From assembly GCA_003260025.2 (NCBI GenBank), contig QFZU02000001.1, forward strand, positions 1 to 63,165: a stretch of DNA of 63,165 nucleotides. Reading direction: 5' to 3'. The position numbers were made by a program, and so were the translations under genes. Below are positions 1-8,562 of this stretch, one piece after another (position 1 is the stretch's first letter; each line of letters opens with the position of its first letter). The stretch is from Microbispora triticiradicis (GTDB taxonomy: Bacteria > Actinomycetota > Actinomycetes > Streptosporangiales > Streptosporangiaceae). The notes below the pieces were generated by a model. It was not told the origin of the DNA. It searched no databases and saw only the letters and a program-made list of their open reading frames with translations.

Positions 1-312
1 ATGATGTCGTCCTTGCCGTCACCGTCGAAGTCCCCCGCCATGAACTTCGACACCGTACGCCACCCGGACGACACGAACACACCAGCGGTGGAGAAGTCGC
101 CCGGCGTGCTGGTATTGCGGTGAATCCACAGATCACTGCCCGCGACCCCCGCGATGTCCTTCTTCCCGTCACCGTCATAATCAGCCAACGGAAGAAGAAA
201 ACTGAACGCGGTCGCGGTACTCGTACTCCTCCAGATCAACAGCTCGTCACCACCGTTGAAACCGATGATGTCGTCCTTGCCGTCACCGTCGAAGTCCCCC
301 GCCATGAACTTC
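1..312 (-). other. Out-of-frame continuation of FG-GAP repeats
   Basis: Read on the minus strand in the frame shifted relative to the NlpC/P60 gene to its right, this stretch stays open to the window edge and encodes further FG-GAP/VCBS repeats: GDFDGDGKDDI, then ADYDGDGKKDIAGVAGSDLW, then GDFDGDGKDDI again. It is clearly the original C-terminal part of that gene, separated by a frameshift near 313-316. The repeat containing the break lacks 17 bases that are present in the homologous copy at about 51-68. The remainder lies outside the window. Confidence 0.75.
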
Positions 313-1095
313 GCTCGACACGAACACACCCGCCGTCGAGAAATCGCCCGGCGAACTCGTGTTCCGGTGAATCCACAGATCACCGCCCGCGACCCCCGCG
401 ATGTCCTTCCTCCCGTCACCGTCGAAATCACCGAGCGTCTGATACTGGGGTGCCGGAGGCGGCGACTGCGTGTCGTCGACGATGTTCTTGTAACGGATCG
501 GGCGGAAGTTCTGCATGCTCGACCACGACTCGTCGCCCACCTGGCCGTGGGAGTTCGCCGTCGGCCCCTTGGCCCAGTCCTGCTCCCAGCCGTTGACGTC
601 GGGACTGCCCGTGCCGTTGAGGGAGTAGGTCCACGCGCCCTTTGTGTGGTCGGCGGAGTCCTTCCAGCGGGCGAACAGTTCGATGTGGCTCGATTTGAGG
701 ATCGCGTCTCCGGGCTTCAGATCGTGCAGGCTGCCCAGATACTCCTTTCCGCTCCAGGACGCGAAGTCGTAGGTGCTGTTGCCGCCCTTGCCGGAGTTCG
801 CGGTGATGTGCCACGCCATGGAGACCAGGCCGGAACAGTCGGGGCCGTACTTGTGCCCTCCGTCCACGTCGGTGTAGAGGCTGCTCGCGCTGCGGCTCTG
901 GTTGTACTTGACCCCGCGGTCGACCCAGTTCTGGGCGCGGGCGAGCACCTCGGAGCGGGTGATCTGGCCGTCGGCGACGGAGGCGGCCGCGGCCGGCGTG
1001 GCGGTGGTGAGGCTGGTAACCGCGGCTCCCGCGAAGCCGAGGGAAGCCGCCGCCACCATGCTGAGCGTGCCCGCGATAAGGCGGTTGAGTTTCAT
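283..1095 (-). CDS. Secreted NlpC/P60-like hydrolase, C-terminus cut by frameshift
   Basis: A 270-residue secreted protein. Residues 1-39 form a signal peptide ending in an alanine-rich cleavage region. Residues about 44-205 resemble an NlpC/P60-like papain-fold cell-wall hydrolase: DCSGLVSMAWH carries the candidate catalytic Cys87 and SHIELF the candidate His137. A proline-rich joint (211-216) leads into a first FG-GAP/VCBS repeat (LGDFDGDGRKDI, 221-232), a calcium-binding-like propeller motif. After residue 261 the frame shifts and ends at TGA 283-285, while FG-GAP repeats continue in another frame to the window edge. The catalytic part should still be made and exported. GGAAGG precedes the ATG. 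Confidence 0.8.
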   Translation of the reverse strand: MKLNRLIAGTLSMVAAASLGFAGAAVTSLTTATPAAAASVADGQITRSEVLARAQNWVDRGVKYNQSRSASSLYTDVDGGHKYGPDCSGLVSMAWHITANSGKGGNSTYDFASWSGKEYLGSLHDLKPGDAILKSSHIELFARWKDSADHTKGAWTYSLNGTGSPDVNGWEQDWAKGPTANSHGQVGDESWSSMQNFRPIRYKNIVDDTQSPPPAPQYQTLGDFDGDGRKDIAGVAGGDLWIHRNTSSPGDFSTAGVFVSSEVHGGGLRR

Positions 1096-1153
1096 GGGGC
1101 CTTCCGGTGGAGAGGTGGTGTTCGTCCTCTTGCACCGGAAGACTCGAGCAAGG

Positions 1154-1196
1154 CGCTGAAAATACGGTGAAACTCCGTGGAGGATGGTTTTCAGCG
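1154..1196 (-). terminator. Inverted repeat between AfsR-type gene and NlpC gene
   Basis: Exact 9-bp arms CGCTGAAAA (1154-1162) and TTTTCAGCG (1188-1196) enclose a loop with a smaller ACGG/CCGT stem. It lies just downstream of the AfsR-type gene and upstream of the NlpC/P60 gene on the same strand. It could be a terminator for the former or a leader structure of the latter. No clear U-tract follows. Confidence 0.4.
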
Positions 1197-1212
1197 GTTA
1201 GCAGCGGGCGTT

Positions 1213-4200
1213 TCAGGGAGCGGAGGCGCCGGTGAGCTCGCCGTACTCGCGGGCGCCGTGGTCGCGGAAGACCGTCAGCACCCGCGCCCGGATCGCCGCC
1301 GCCGTCTCGACGTCACCCCTCGCCTCGTGCAGGAGGGCCAGCGTGTGCTCCGTACGTGCCTGCCAGAGCGGAGCCTCCATGCCCTCCCACACCCCGATGG
1401 CGAAGGTCAGGCACGCGGCCGAGTCCGTCAGGTTGCCGTCGGCGAGGTGCAGCTCGCCCAGGGTCCGCAAAGCGATGCCGAGCCCCCACCGGTCTCCCAT
1501 CGCCTGACAGATGGACAGCGCGCCTTCCAACGGGGTCAGGACCTGCCGCGTCTGGCCCAGGCGGAGCCGGGCCTTGGCGCACGTACGGACGGAATACGCC
1601 TCCAGCAACCGATCGCCGAGCTGGACGAAGATCTCCGTAGCGGCCTCGGCGGTCTGGATGGCCGCATCGTAGTCGCCGACCGCCCGGTGGAACAGGCTCA
1701 TGGTGCGCAGGGTCACCGCCTCGCCGCGGCGGCTGCCGAGGCGGCGGTAGCCGGCCATGGACTCCTCCAGACCGGACCAGGCGGCCGGATAGTCCCCACG
1801 CTCCAGTCGCACCGAGGCGGCCAGCCGCCGCAGGTACGTGACGCCGAGATCGTCGCCGAGGCCGGTGAGCATGAGGTCGGCCTGGTCCAGGAAATGCAGC
1901 GCCTCGACCAGGCGGCTCGCCTCCCGGCAGGTCACGCCGAGCCCGGCCAGCGCCACGGCCTGGCCGCGCGCGTCACCCATCTCCCGGAAGGCGGCGAGCG
2001 CGTGGCCCAGAAGCCGGCGCGCCTCCGGGAACCGGTCCTGGAGATAGCGCAGGTGGCCCAGTTCGGCCAGCATGGTCGCCTCGCCGTGCCGGTCGCCCGC
2101 CCGGCGGGCCGCGGCCAGCGCCGCATGGTTGATCCGCTCCCGTGACTCGAACCTGTTGACGCCGAGGAACGACGGACCGAGCCGCGCGGAGGCGAATTTG
2201 CAGACCATGTCGTGCAGGCCCAGCACGGCTGCGCGCTCCAGGCCGACGACCAGCGCGGGCTGTTCGATCTCGAACCAGTCGTGCGGGGCCGCCAGCATCC
2301 GCGCGGTCAGCTCGTCCGGGATGGCCGGGGCGGCCGCGACAGGGTGCTTCCAGTCGATCTCATCAGGCGGGGCGTCGGCCGCCACCTGGTCGGCCAGGGC
2401 GAGCCAACCCCCGAGCACCCGGCCCGCGGCCGCCGTGAGCCGTTCGTACGGCTCCTCCGCCTCGGCGCGCTCGCGTCCGTAGATGCGCACCAGGTCGTGG
2501 ATCCGGTAGCGGAGCGCACCCAGGTCGTCGACTCGGCTGAAGTCCACCATCTGGGCGTCGACCAGGCGTTCCACGATGTCTTCAGCGAGCTTGTCGTCGA
2601 TGTCGCACAGCCAGGCGGCGATCCACGGGGAGAACTCCGGAACCCCCAAGTGCCCGAGCCGCCGCAGCGCCCGCCGTTCGTCGTCGTCCAGCCCCCGGTA
2701 GCTCAGCTCGAAGCCGGCCCGCACCTCCAGGTCGGCGATCGCCAGCTCGTCCAGCCTGCGCCGCTCGTCGGTCAGCCGGTCGGCGAGCAACCGCAGCGGC
2801 CATCGCTGCCTGGTGGCCAGCCGGGCCCCGGCGATGCGGATCGCCAGCGGCAGCCGGCCGCACAGGTCGACGATGTCGTGGGCCACCGCCTCCTCGGCGG
2901 CCACCCGCTCGGGTCCCACGATCCGGGCGAGCAACTCGACGGCCTCAACCGGTTCGAGGACGTCCAGGTCCGTACGGCGCGCACCGCTGAGTCCTCCGAG
3001 CCGGTCGCGTGAGGTGATCAGTACGCCGCCGGCGCCACCCGGCAGCAGCGGGCGTACCTGCGGCTCCCCGGCGGCGTCGTCGAGCACCACCAGCACCCGG
3101 CGTCCGGCCAGCAGGCTCCGATAGAGCTCGGCCCGCTCGGCGGTTGCGGAGGGAAGAGCATCCTGACGCACCCCGAGCGCCTTGAGGAACCTCCCCAGCA
3201 CCTCGCCCGGATCGGCGGGAGCCTCGCTCATTCCGCGCAGCTCGGCGTACAGCCTGCCGTCAGGGAAGGCGTCCGCGACCTGATGGGCGACGTGGATCGC
3301 CAGGGCCGACTTGCCGCTGCCGGCACGACCCGTGACGACCTGGATCATCGGGGCTTCTCCCGAGGTCAGCGCCGTCACCAGGGCCGCGCTCTGCGCGGAA
3401 CGGCCGGTGAAGTCAGCCGGCGCCAGCGGCAACTGGGCGGGTACGGCGAGGCGGACCGTCTCCCCGGACGGCGGCGCCAGCAGTGCGGGGTCGCCGCGCA
3501 GGATGGCGTGGTGGAGGGCGGTCAGTTCGGGCCCCGGGTCCACCCCGAGGTCCTCGGCCAGGATCCGGCGGCCCTCCCGGAACGCGGCCAGCGCGTCGGA
3601 CTGCCGGCCGAGCCGGTACAGAACGGTCATGTACTGGCCGCGCAGCCGCTCGTTGAGCGGATGGCGCCCGACCAGCGCGGCCAGTTCCCCCACCAGCCGG
3701 CCGTGCCGGCCCAGCGCCAGACCGGCGGCGACGCGTTCCTCGGTGGCGGTCAGCCGCAGCTGTTCCAGCCGTGCGGCCTCCCCAGCCAGCGGCGAGTCGC
3801 CCAGTCCGGCCAGGGCGGGCCCGCGCCACAACTCCAGCGCGGAGTCGAGCAGCCCGGAGGCCTCCTCGGGCGTGGCCGCGCCGCGCGCGTCGGTGAGGAG
3901 CCGTTCGAACAGGTCGGCGTCCAGCGACCCGGCGGGGACCCGCGCCAGGTAGCCGGGTGCGCGGGTGACGATCACGTCCGGGGCCCCGGCACGGGTCAGC
4001 GCCTGGCGCAACGTCTTGACATAGGTCTGTATCGCCGCTTTGGCGGTCTCCGGCGGCCCGTCCGGCCAGAGGATGTCGATGAGGCGGTGCATGGGCAGGA
4101 CGTGCCCCCGCTCCAGGAGCAGCGCTGCGAGCAGCGTCTTCGGTTTGACTCCCCCCAGCGGGACCGGAACCCCACCGACCGACACCTCGACCGGCCCCAG

Positions 4201-4215
4201 CAGCCGAAACTCCAC
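1213..4215 (-). CDS. AfsR/SARP-family regulator (BTAD, NB-ARC ATPase, TPR)
   Basis: A large cytoplasmic transcriptional activator of about 1000 residues. The N-terminus (FRLLGPVEV, residues 1-95) is an OmpR-like winged helix, followed by a bacterial transcriptional activation domain to about 245. A STAND/NB-ARC ATPase follows, with P-loop GRAGSGKS near residue 300 and a LVVLDD Walker B. The C-terminal third is helical TPR-like repeats rich in LxxLG and AL. The start is GTG 4215: AGGGGAG sits five bases upstream and the family-typical FRLLGP sequence begins immediately, although the frame stays open to 4461. Such proteins usually switch on nearby secondary-metabolite or differentiation genes; no biosynthetic cluster is visible here, so the target is unknown. 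Confidence 0.88.
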   Translation of the reverse strand: MEFRLLGPVEVSVGGVPVPLGGVKPKTLLAALLLERGHVLPMHRLIDILWPDGPPETAKAAIQTYVKTLRQALTRAGAPDVIVTRAPGYLARVPAGSLDADLFERLLTDARGAATPEEASGLLDSALELWRGPALAGLGDSPLAGEAARLEQLRLTATEERVAAGLALGRHGRLVGELAALVGRHPLNERLRGQYMTVLYRLGRQSDALAAFREGRRILAEDLGVDPGPELTALHHAILRGDPALLAPPSGETVRLAVPAQLPLAPADFTGRSAQSAALVTALTSGEAPMIQVVTGRAGSGKSALAIHVAHQVADAFPDGRLYAELRGMSEAPADPGEVLGRFLKALGVRQDALPSATAERAELYRSLLAGRRVLVVLDDAAGEPQVRPLLPGGAGGVLITSRDRLGGLSGARRTDLDVLEPVEAVELLARIVGPERVAAEEAVAHDIVDLCGRLPLAIRIAGARLATRQRWPLRLLADRLTDERRRLDELAIADLEVRAGFELSYRGLDDDERRALRRLGHLGVPEFSPWIAAWLCDIDDKLAEDIVERLVDAQMVDFSRVDDLGALRYRIHDLVRIYGRERAEAEEPYERLTAAAGRVLGGWLALADQVAADAPPDEIDWKHPVAAAPAIPDELTARMLAAPHDWFEIEQPALVVGLERAAVLGLHDMVCKFASARLGPSFLGVNRFESRERINHAALAAARRAGDRHGEATMLAELGHLRYLQDRFPEARRLLGHALAAFREMGDARGQAVALAGLGVTCREASRLVEALHFLDQADLMLTGLGDDLGVTYLRRLAASVRLERGDYPAAWSGLEESMAGYRRLGSRRGEAVTLRTMSLFHRAVGDYDAAIQTAEAATEIFVQLGDRLLEAYSVRTCAKARLRLGQTRQVLTPLEGALSICQAMGDRWGLGIALRTLGELHLADGNLTDSAACLTFAIGVWEGMEAPLWQARTEHTLALLHEARGDVETAAAIRARVLTVFRDHGAREYGELTGASAP

Positions 4216-4489
4216 CGCCACTCCCCTGTCACGTCGTCCCCCCGGACGTCGCCCCGGCGGCTCCCGTGCTGCCGGGGCGTGGAACGCGTGCCGTAGGAGC
4301 GCGTGAGTGCGGAACCACGAGGCGAGGCCGCGCCTGCCGTCGCCGGCCGGCGCGACCGCCCGCCCGGGAGCCGACAGGGGTCTCCAGGACCGAGCGCCGG
4401 CGAGGGCGGGATCATTCAAAGATCTTCGAATCAGCATGGCCAGCCGGGATCCCCAGCGCAAGGGTCAAATGTCGTGACTTATGCGCTCC

Positions 4490-5419
4490 TCAGCGCGATC
4501 GCCACCACGCGACCGTCTCCTTCACCCCGTCCTCGACCGGCGTCGGCGCGAAGCCGAGGACCTGCTGCGAGGCCGACGAGTCGAGCACGTACGGCCGGTC
4601 GAACTGGTAACGGGTCTCCCCCAGCTCCCGCAGGAACGGCACGACGAGGCCGCCCGCCTTGAGCAGCACCGCCGGCAGCCGCCGCAGTCGCGGCGCCCGG
4701 ACTCCCCCGGCCTCGCACACCATCTCGGCGTACGCCCGCATCGTCACGGGCGGGGCGGTCGGGACGTGCCACGGCCTGCCCCACGCCCGCTTCTCCTCGG
4801 CCGCCGCCACCAGGGCCCGCACGACGTCGGGCAGGTACGTCCAGCTGTGCGGGATGTCGGGGTCGCTCACGACGGTGGCGGGCTTGCCGCGGAGCAGCGG
4901 TTCCAGGAGCCGCGGCCCCAGGTAGGACTGGTCGGACGAGCCCGGACCGTAGTAGTCCGAGCCGCGCACCTCGGTCACCCGGACCCTGCCCGCCTCGTGG
5001 GCCGCCCGCATCTCCTCCCACATCCGCGCCCTGACCCTGCCCTTGGTGCCCGTCGCGGCGAGCGGCAGGTCCTCGGTCATCGGGCCGTCCACCGGGCCGT
5101 ACCCGTAGAGGTTGCCCAGCGTGACCAGCACCGCCCCGGACGACTCGGCGGCGGCCAGGAGCGAGACCGCGACCGGCGGCCAGTCCTCCTGCCAGCGGTG
5201 GTAGGGCGGGTTGACGCAGTTGTAGATCGCGTCGGCCCCTTCCGCGAGCCGCCGCATCACGGCGGCGTCACCCGCGTCGGCCGCGACCGGCGACACCCCC
5301 GCGCGCCTCGGGCCCGAGCCCGAACGGGTGACGACGGTCACCTCGTGCCCCCGCTCGGCCAGCTTCTCGGCGAGCGCGCCGCCGACCTGTCCCGCTCCCA
5401 CCACGACATGCCTGCCCAT
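4490..5419 (-). CDS. NAD(P)-dependent epimerase/dehydratase family protein
   Basis: A 309-residue Rossmann protein of the extended short-chain dehydrogenase class. The dinucleotide-binding glycine motif is GAGQVGG (residues 8-14). NLYGYG (about 103-108) occupies the position of the active-site Tyr region but lacks a canonical YxxxK, so catalysis is uncertain. The C-terminal half (DIPHSWTYLPDVV) resembles the substrate-binding lobe of sugar-nucleotide epimerases. It lies ten bases downstream of the DUF2568 gene on the same strand and is probably co-transcribed with it, facing away from the TetR gene. That arrangement suggests TetR repression of the pair. Substrate unknown. Confidence 0.82.
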   Translation of the reverse strand: MGRHVVVGAGQVGGALAEKLAERGHEVTVVTRSGSGPRRAGVSPVAADAGDAAVMRRLAEGADAIYNCVNPPYHRWQEDWPPVAVSLLAAAESSGAVLVTLGNLYGYGPVDGPMTEDLPLAATGTKGRVRARMWEEMRAAHEAGRVRVTEVRGSDYYGPGSSDQSYLGPRLLEPLLRGKPATVVSDPDIPHSWTYLPDVVRALVAAAEEKRAWGRPWHVPTAPPVTMRAYAEMVCEAGGVRAPRLRRLPAVLLKAGGLVVPFLRELGETRYQFDRPYVLDSSASQQVLGFAPTPVEDGVKETVAWWRSR

Positions 5420-5429
5420 GATCTCTCCT

Positions 5430-5777
5430 TCATACCTGATTCGTCAGCAGCCGCAGCGCGGCGTCGGCCACGTACACCACCGCGAACACCACACCCGCGG
5501 TCACCAGCCCGGAGGCCGCCAGCGCGGCCGCTCCGGCGCCGAACCACACGACCTCGAAGGCTCCCCGGGCGAATCCGTGCAGCTGGTACGGCGCCTTGCC
5601 GCCGGCCATGAACAGTCCCCAGAGTGTCGCGAAGGCGGCCGGTGTGCCGAGCCCCAGCAGGATCCTGACCACGATGTTCGCCTCGCGGGTGAAACCCCAG
5701 CGGGCCAGCGCGATCAGAACGCCGAGCTCCAGGAAGAACATGAGGGCGGCGGCCGCCCCCTTGACCATCGTGAGCAT
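5430..5777 (-). CDS. YrdB/DUF2568 family membrane protein
   Basis: A roughly 115-residue integral membrane protein with about four hydrophobic helices (AALMFFLELGVLIALA, IVVRILLGLGTPAAFATLW, AFEVVWFGAGAAALAASG, AGVVFAVVYVADAALRLL). The pattern matches the DUF2568/YrdB family of small actinobacterial and Bacillus membrane proteins with no known biochemical role. ATG 5777 was chosen because AAGGAG lies five to six bases upstream; the in-frame GTG at 5783 overlaps that ribosome site. It is first in a two-gene unit with the epimerase and diverges from the TetR gene across an operator-rich gap. Confidence 0.78.
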   Translation of the reverse strand: MLTMVKGAAAALMFFLELGVLIALARWGFTREANIVVRILLGLGTPAAFATLWGLFMAGGKAPYQLHGFARGAFEVVWFGAGAAALAASGLVTAGVVFAVVYVADAALRLLTNQV

Positions 5778-5807
5778 CGGCACTCCTTGCGTTCGTCGCT
5801 CCGTTAT

Positions 5808-5856
5808 GAGAGCAATGCTCTCTCATGAGAGCGCGAGTCGTCAAGAGCAGCGCTCT
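5808..5856. promoter_or_regulatory. Two palindromic operators for the divergent TetR regulator
   Basis: The TetR/DUF2568 divergent gap contains GAGAGCA-A-TGCTCTC (5808-5822, exact 7-bp arms) and AGAGC-AGC-GCTCT (5844-5856). The shared half-site AGAGC suggests one dimeric repressor at two sites, probably the adjacent TetR protein controlling itself and the epimerase unit. A candidate -10 (TGATAA, near 5870) sits just upstream of the TetR ATG. Confidence 0.65.
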
Positions 5857-5884
5857 CGAATCAGTGCTCTGATAACATCAGGCC

Positions 5885-6583
5885 ATGAACGCGAGCCGTA
5901 CCGCACGGGAGCGGGTCAGGGCGGAACTCATCAGGGAGATCACCGACATCGCGCGGCGTCATCTCGCCACCGACGGCGCCCCGGGCCTGTCCCTGCGCGC
6001 GGTGGCCCGGGAGATGGGGATGGTCTCCTCCGCCATCTACCGCTACTTCCCCAGCCGCGACGACCTGCTCACCGTGCTGATCGTCGACGCGTACAACGCG
6101 ATCGGCGAGGCCGTCGAGCGCGCCGACGCCACCCGCCCGCGTGACGACTTCACCGGGCGCTGGCTCGCCGCCTGCCACGCCGTCCGCGAGTGGGCCCTGG
6201 CCCACCCCCACGAGTACGCCCTGCTGTACGGCTCGCCGGTGCCGGGTTACCGCGCCCCGGAGGACACGATCGGCCCGGCGTCACGGGGCACGATCGTGTA
6301 CGGCCGCATACTGGCGGACGCCCAGCGGGCCGGCCGCCTCGCCCCTCCGCCGATGTGCCCGCCGCCGCCCCCGATCCTGTCGCAGGACGCGGAGGCCGTG
6401 CGCGCGGTGATGCCGGGCGTGTCCGACGACGTGGTCGCGCGAGCGGTGATCGCCTGGACCGGGCTCTTCGGAATGGTCAGCTTCGAACTGTTCGGCCAGT
6501 TCAACGGCGTGGTCGAGCACCGGGCCGAGCTGTTCGACCACAACATGACCTGCCTGGCCCACCTGCTCGGTTTCTCCGAATAG
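5885..6583 (+). CDS. TetR/AcrR family regulator with WHG-type C-terminal domain
   Basis: A 232-residue one-component repressor. The N-terminal helix-turn-helix is clear: LSLRAVAREMGMVSSAIYRY (residues about 40-59) followed by FPSRDDLL. The C-terminal ligand domain contains WALAHPHEYALLYGSPVPGY, typical of the TetR_C_33/WHG group. Start ATG 5885 has little ribosome-site signal, and a possible -10 lies about 10 bases upstream, so a leaderless or short-leader mRNA is possible. It faces away from the DUF2568-epimerase pair with paired palindromes between, which fits local autoregulation. The inducer is unknown. Confidence 0.9.
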   Translation: MNASRTARERVRAELIREITDIARRHLATDGAPGLSLRAVAREMGMVSSAIYRYFPSRDDLLTVLIVDAYNAIGEAVERADATRPRDDFTGRWLAACHAVREWALAHPHEYALLYGSPVPGYRAPEDTIGPASRGTIVYGRILADAQRAGRLAPPPMCPPPPPILSQDAEAVRAVMPGVSDDVVARAVIAWTGLFGMVSFELFGQFNGVVEHRAELFDHNMTCLAHLLGFSE

Positions 6584-6592
6584 CGCTCCTCC

Positions 6593-6625
6593 GTAAGGCG
6601 GCCGAGGGATTCTCGGCCGCCTTAC
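6593..6625. terminator. Bidirectional terminator hairpin
   Basis: Exact 14-bp arms GTAAGGCGGCCGAG (6593-6606) and CTCGGCCGCCTTAC (6612-6625) with a five-base loop lie between the convergent TetR and nuclease genes. The strong stem without a U-tract is common in actinomycetes. Confidence 0.8.
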
Positions 6626-6630
6626 CTCTG

Positions 6631-7416
6631 TTACAGCCCCGCCTGCCTGACCGCGGTGCGCCAGTCCTTCGCGATGGCCTTCTGCGCGCGGGCCAGCGGC
6701 ACGTCACCGGCGCAGACGGCCTTCCACAGACGGCGTTCCACGGCGTTCTTGTCCGCCGCGCTCCTGCCCCTGACCTTCCACACGGGCTCCGGCCAGAGGT
6801 TCTTCACACTCTTGGGCGATCCGCCGAGGAGCAGCGGAATGACGTGGTCCTCCTCGTAGCGGGCCGGCCTGCGGTCCGGGTAGCCGTACTCGGCGATCTG
6901 CCTGACCTTCAGCGCGCTCAGGTAGCTCGCCACGGGCCGCACCTTCGCGGTGAAGCCGGGCCTGCAGATCGTCGTGCCGATGGTCGCCTGGGTGACGGCG
7001 GGGTTGCGCGTGCCCGGCTGGCAGCGGGGATCGGGCAGGGGCAGGTAGGCCCGCGAGCACTTCGCCCTGGCTGGCTTGGTCGTCGGCTTGGGGCTCGGCT
7101 TGGGAGTCGGGGTCGCCTTGGGAGTCGGCTTGGGGCTCGGCTGGGAGCTCTGGCCCGACGAGGAACCGGCTGGCTTCCATCTCCAGTAGGAGCCGTCCTG
7201 GACGCACTGGTATTTACCGCCGCTCTCGGAATATCCGTACAGGCCGTGGGCGGCGGCAGGGCAGAAGGCACCAGGAGTGACGCATTCCCAGTGGTCCCCG
7301 ACCTGGCGGTAACAACTTGCGACGGACGCGGACGCAGCCACGGCCGATTGAGTCTGAATCGGTACAAACAGGCCGATAGCCACAGCTACGGCGAATAACA
7401 GAGAACGAACGCGCAA
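6631..7416 (-). CDS. Secreted HNH-like nuclease with cysteine domain and Lys/Pro linker
   Basis: About 261 residues. An N-terminal signal peptide (VRSLLFAVAVAIGLFVPI, ending near AVAASA) is followed by a small cysteine domain (CYRQVGDHWECVTPGAFC ... YQCVQDGSYWRW). A flexible P-K-P-T-P linker separates it from a C-terminal domain with EEDHVIPLLLGG and, seven residues later, NLWPE. The D-H-x-I-P-L-x-L-G-G ... N-L-W-P arrangement is that of HNH/beta-beta-alpha-metal nucleases, with His of DH as general base and Asn as structural residue. TTG 7416 is preferred because GGAGGA lies six bases upstream; the longer TTG at 7443 places that Shine-Dalgarno inside the reading frame. Function on extracellular DNA, nutrition or competition is inference. 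Confidence 0.78.
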   Translation of the reverse strand: MRVRSLLFAVAVAIGLFVPIQTQSAVAASASVASCYRQVGDHWECVTPGAFCPAAAHGLYGYSESGGKYQCVQDGSYWRWKPAGSSSGQSSQPSPKPTPKATPTPKPSPKPTTKPARAKCSRAYLPLPDPRCQPGTRNPAVTQATIGTTICRPGFTAKVRPVASYLSALKVRQIAEYGYPDRRPARYEEDHVIPLLLGGSPKSVKNLWPEPVWKVRGRSAADKNAVERRLWKAVCAGDVPLARAQKAIAKDWRTAVRQAGL

Positions 7417-7587
7417 AACCGCTCCTCCACTCGGGTGGGACAACCGAAAAGAGGACGCATGGATGAGAAGCAGGTTTACTTCTGATATCTATATGACCAT
7501 TAGGGCAATTGACCGTTTAGTGTTCCTGTCGAACGGTGAAGGGCGGACCCGAGATTCCGAGAAGCGAGGCCGGGGGTTCAGGGGCCG

Positions 7588-8520
7588 TCAGCGCTGTGAC
7601 TCCCCTCGCCACGGCTGGAGCTTCTCGGGGTTGCGGACCGCCCAGACGTGCCGGACCCGATCGTCCACGACGTCGAAGGCCATCACGACCTCCGTGACGC
7701 CGTCTCGCTGCCCGACCAGGCCCGGCTGGCCGTTGACCGTACGCTCCAGGAGCGTCAGGCCGCCGGCCTTGCCGATCAGGGCGACGGCGTAGCGCGCGAC
7801 CTCCTCGGCGCCTTCCAGCGGGAGCAGCAGGGCGTCGACCACCCCGCCGCCGTCGGCGATCACGGTGGCGGCGGGGTCGAGCAGGCCGATGAGGGCGTCG
7901 ATGTCCCCGGCCTCCCATGCCTGCTTGAAGTTCCTGACGACACCGGCCTGCCGGGCCGTCGGAGCCGTGGCGGGACGCGACGCGCGGACGCGGCGGCGCG
8001 CAGAGGAGGCCAGCTGGCGGCACGCCCCCGGCGTACGGCCGACGATCTCGGCCACCTCCGCGAAGGAGTGGCAGAAGACGTCGTGCAGGACGAACGCGAC
8101 GCGCTCGGCCGGGGTCATCGATTCGAGCACGACGAGGAAGGCCATGCTGACCGACTCGTCGAGAGTGACCCGGTCGGCCGGGTCGGCCTCCTGCCCGGCG
8201 GCCCACTCCGCGCGGTCGGGCAGCGGCTCGGGGATCCACTCGCCGACGTACCGCTCGCGCCGGGCCCGCGCCGAGCCCAGCAGGTCCAGGCAGATGCGAC
8301 CGGCCACCTTCGTCAGCCAGGCGCCCGGGGACTCGACGGCCTCCCGCCGCGAGGGGGACATGGCGTACCAGCGGGCGTACGTCTCCTGCACGACGTCCTC
8401 CGCCTCCGCCAGGGAGCCGAGGAGCCGGTACGCGAGATTGATCAGCCGACGCCGCTCGCTCACGATCGCGCTCAGGCCCGGGTCGATCGGGCCGTCCGCC
8501 GGCTCGGACTGGATGGTCAT
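7588..8520 (-). CDS. ECF41-type RNA polymerase sigma factor with SnoaL-like C-terminus
   Basis: A 310-residue extracytoplasmic-function sigma factor. Region 2 ([25 protein letters not shown]) and region 4 (SMTPAERVAFVLHDVFCHSF plus the following HTH) occupy the first 190 residues. The linker carries WIPEPL, and the C-terminal SnoaL-like domain carries DGGG and NPEKL. These correspond to the WLPEPL, DGGGK and NPDKL signatures described for group ECF41, whose fused C-terminal domain controls sigma activity instead of a separate anti-sigma factor. Start ATG 8520 precedes MTIQSEP. It diverges from a carboxymuconolactone-decarboxylase-like gene, the classic ECF41 partner, across a symmetric promoter region. 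Confidence 0.92.
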   Translation of the reverse strand: MTIQSEPADGPIDPGLSAIVSERRRLINLAYRLLGSLAEAEDVVQETYARWYAMSPSRREAVESPGAWLTKVAGRICLDLLGSARARRERYVGEWIPEPLPDRAEWAAGQEADPADRVTLDESVSMAFLVVLESMTPAERVAFVLHDVFCHSFAEVAEIVGRTPGACRQLASSARRRVRASRPATAPTARQAGVVRNFKQAWEAGDIDALIGLLDPAATVIADGGGVVDALLLPLEGAEEVARYAVALIGKAGGLTLLERTVNGQPGLVGQRDGVTEVVMAFDVVDDRVRHVWAVRNPEKLQPWRGESQR

Positions 8521-8562
8521 GTTCTCGCCGATCCCCTCGGTCTCGTCCGCCTTCACCAGTAC

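Noticed and set aside
1096-1212. Possible cyclic-di-AMP (ydaO-type) riboswitch upstream of the NlpC/P60 gene
   Set aside because: Such riboswitches are common at wall-hydrolase genes, but the conserved core sequences are not visible; only a simple hairpin is present.
5808-5856. LexA-type SOS boxes
   Set aside because: The palindromes do not match the actinobacterial GAAC-N4-GTTC/T form and fit local TetR control better.
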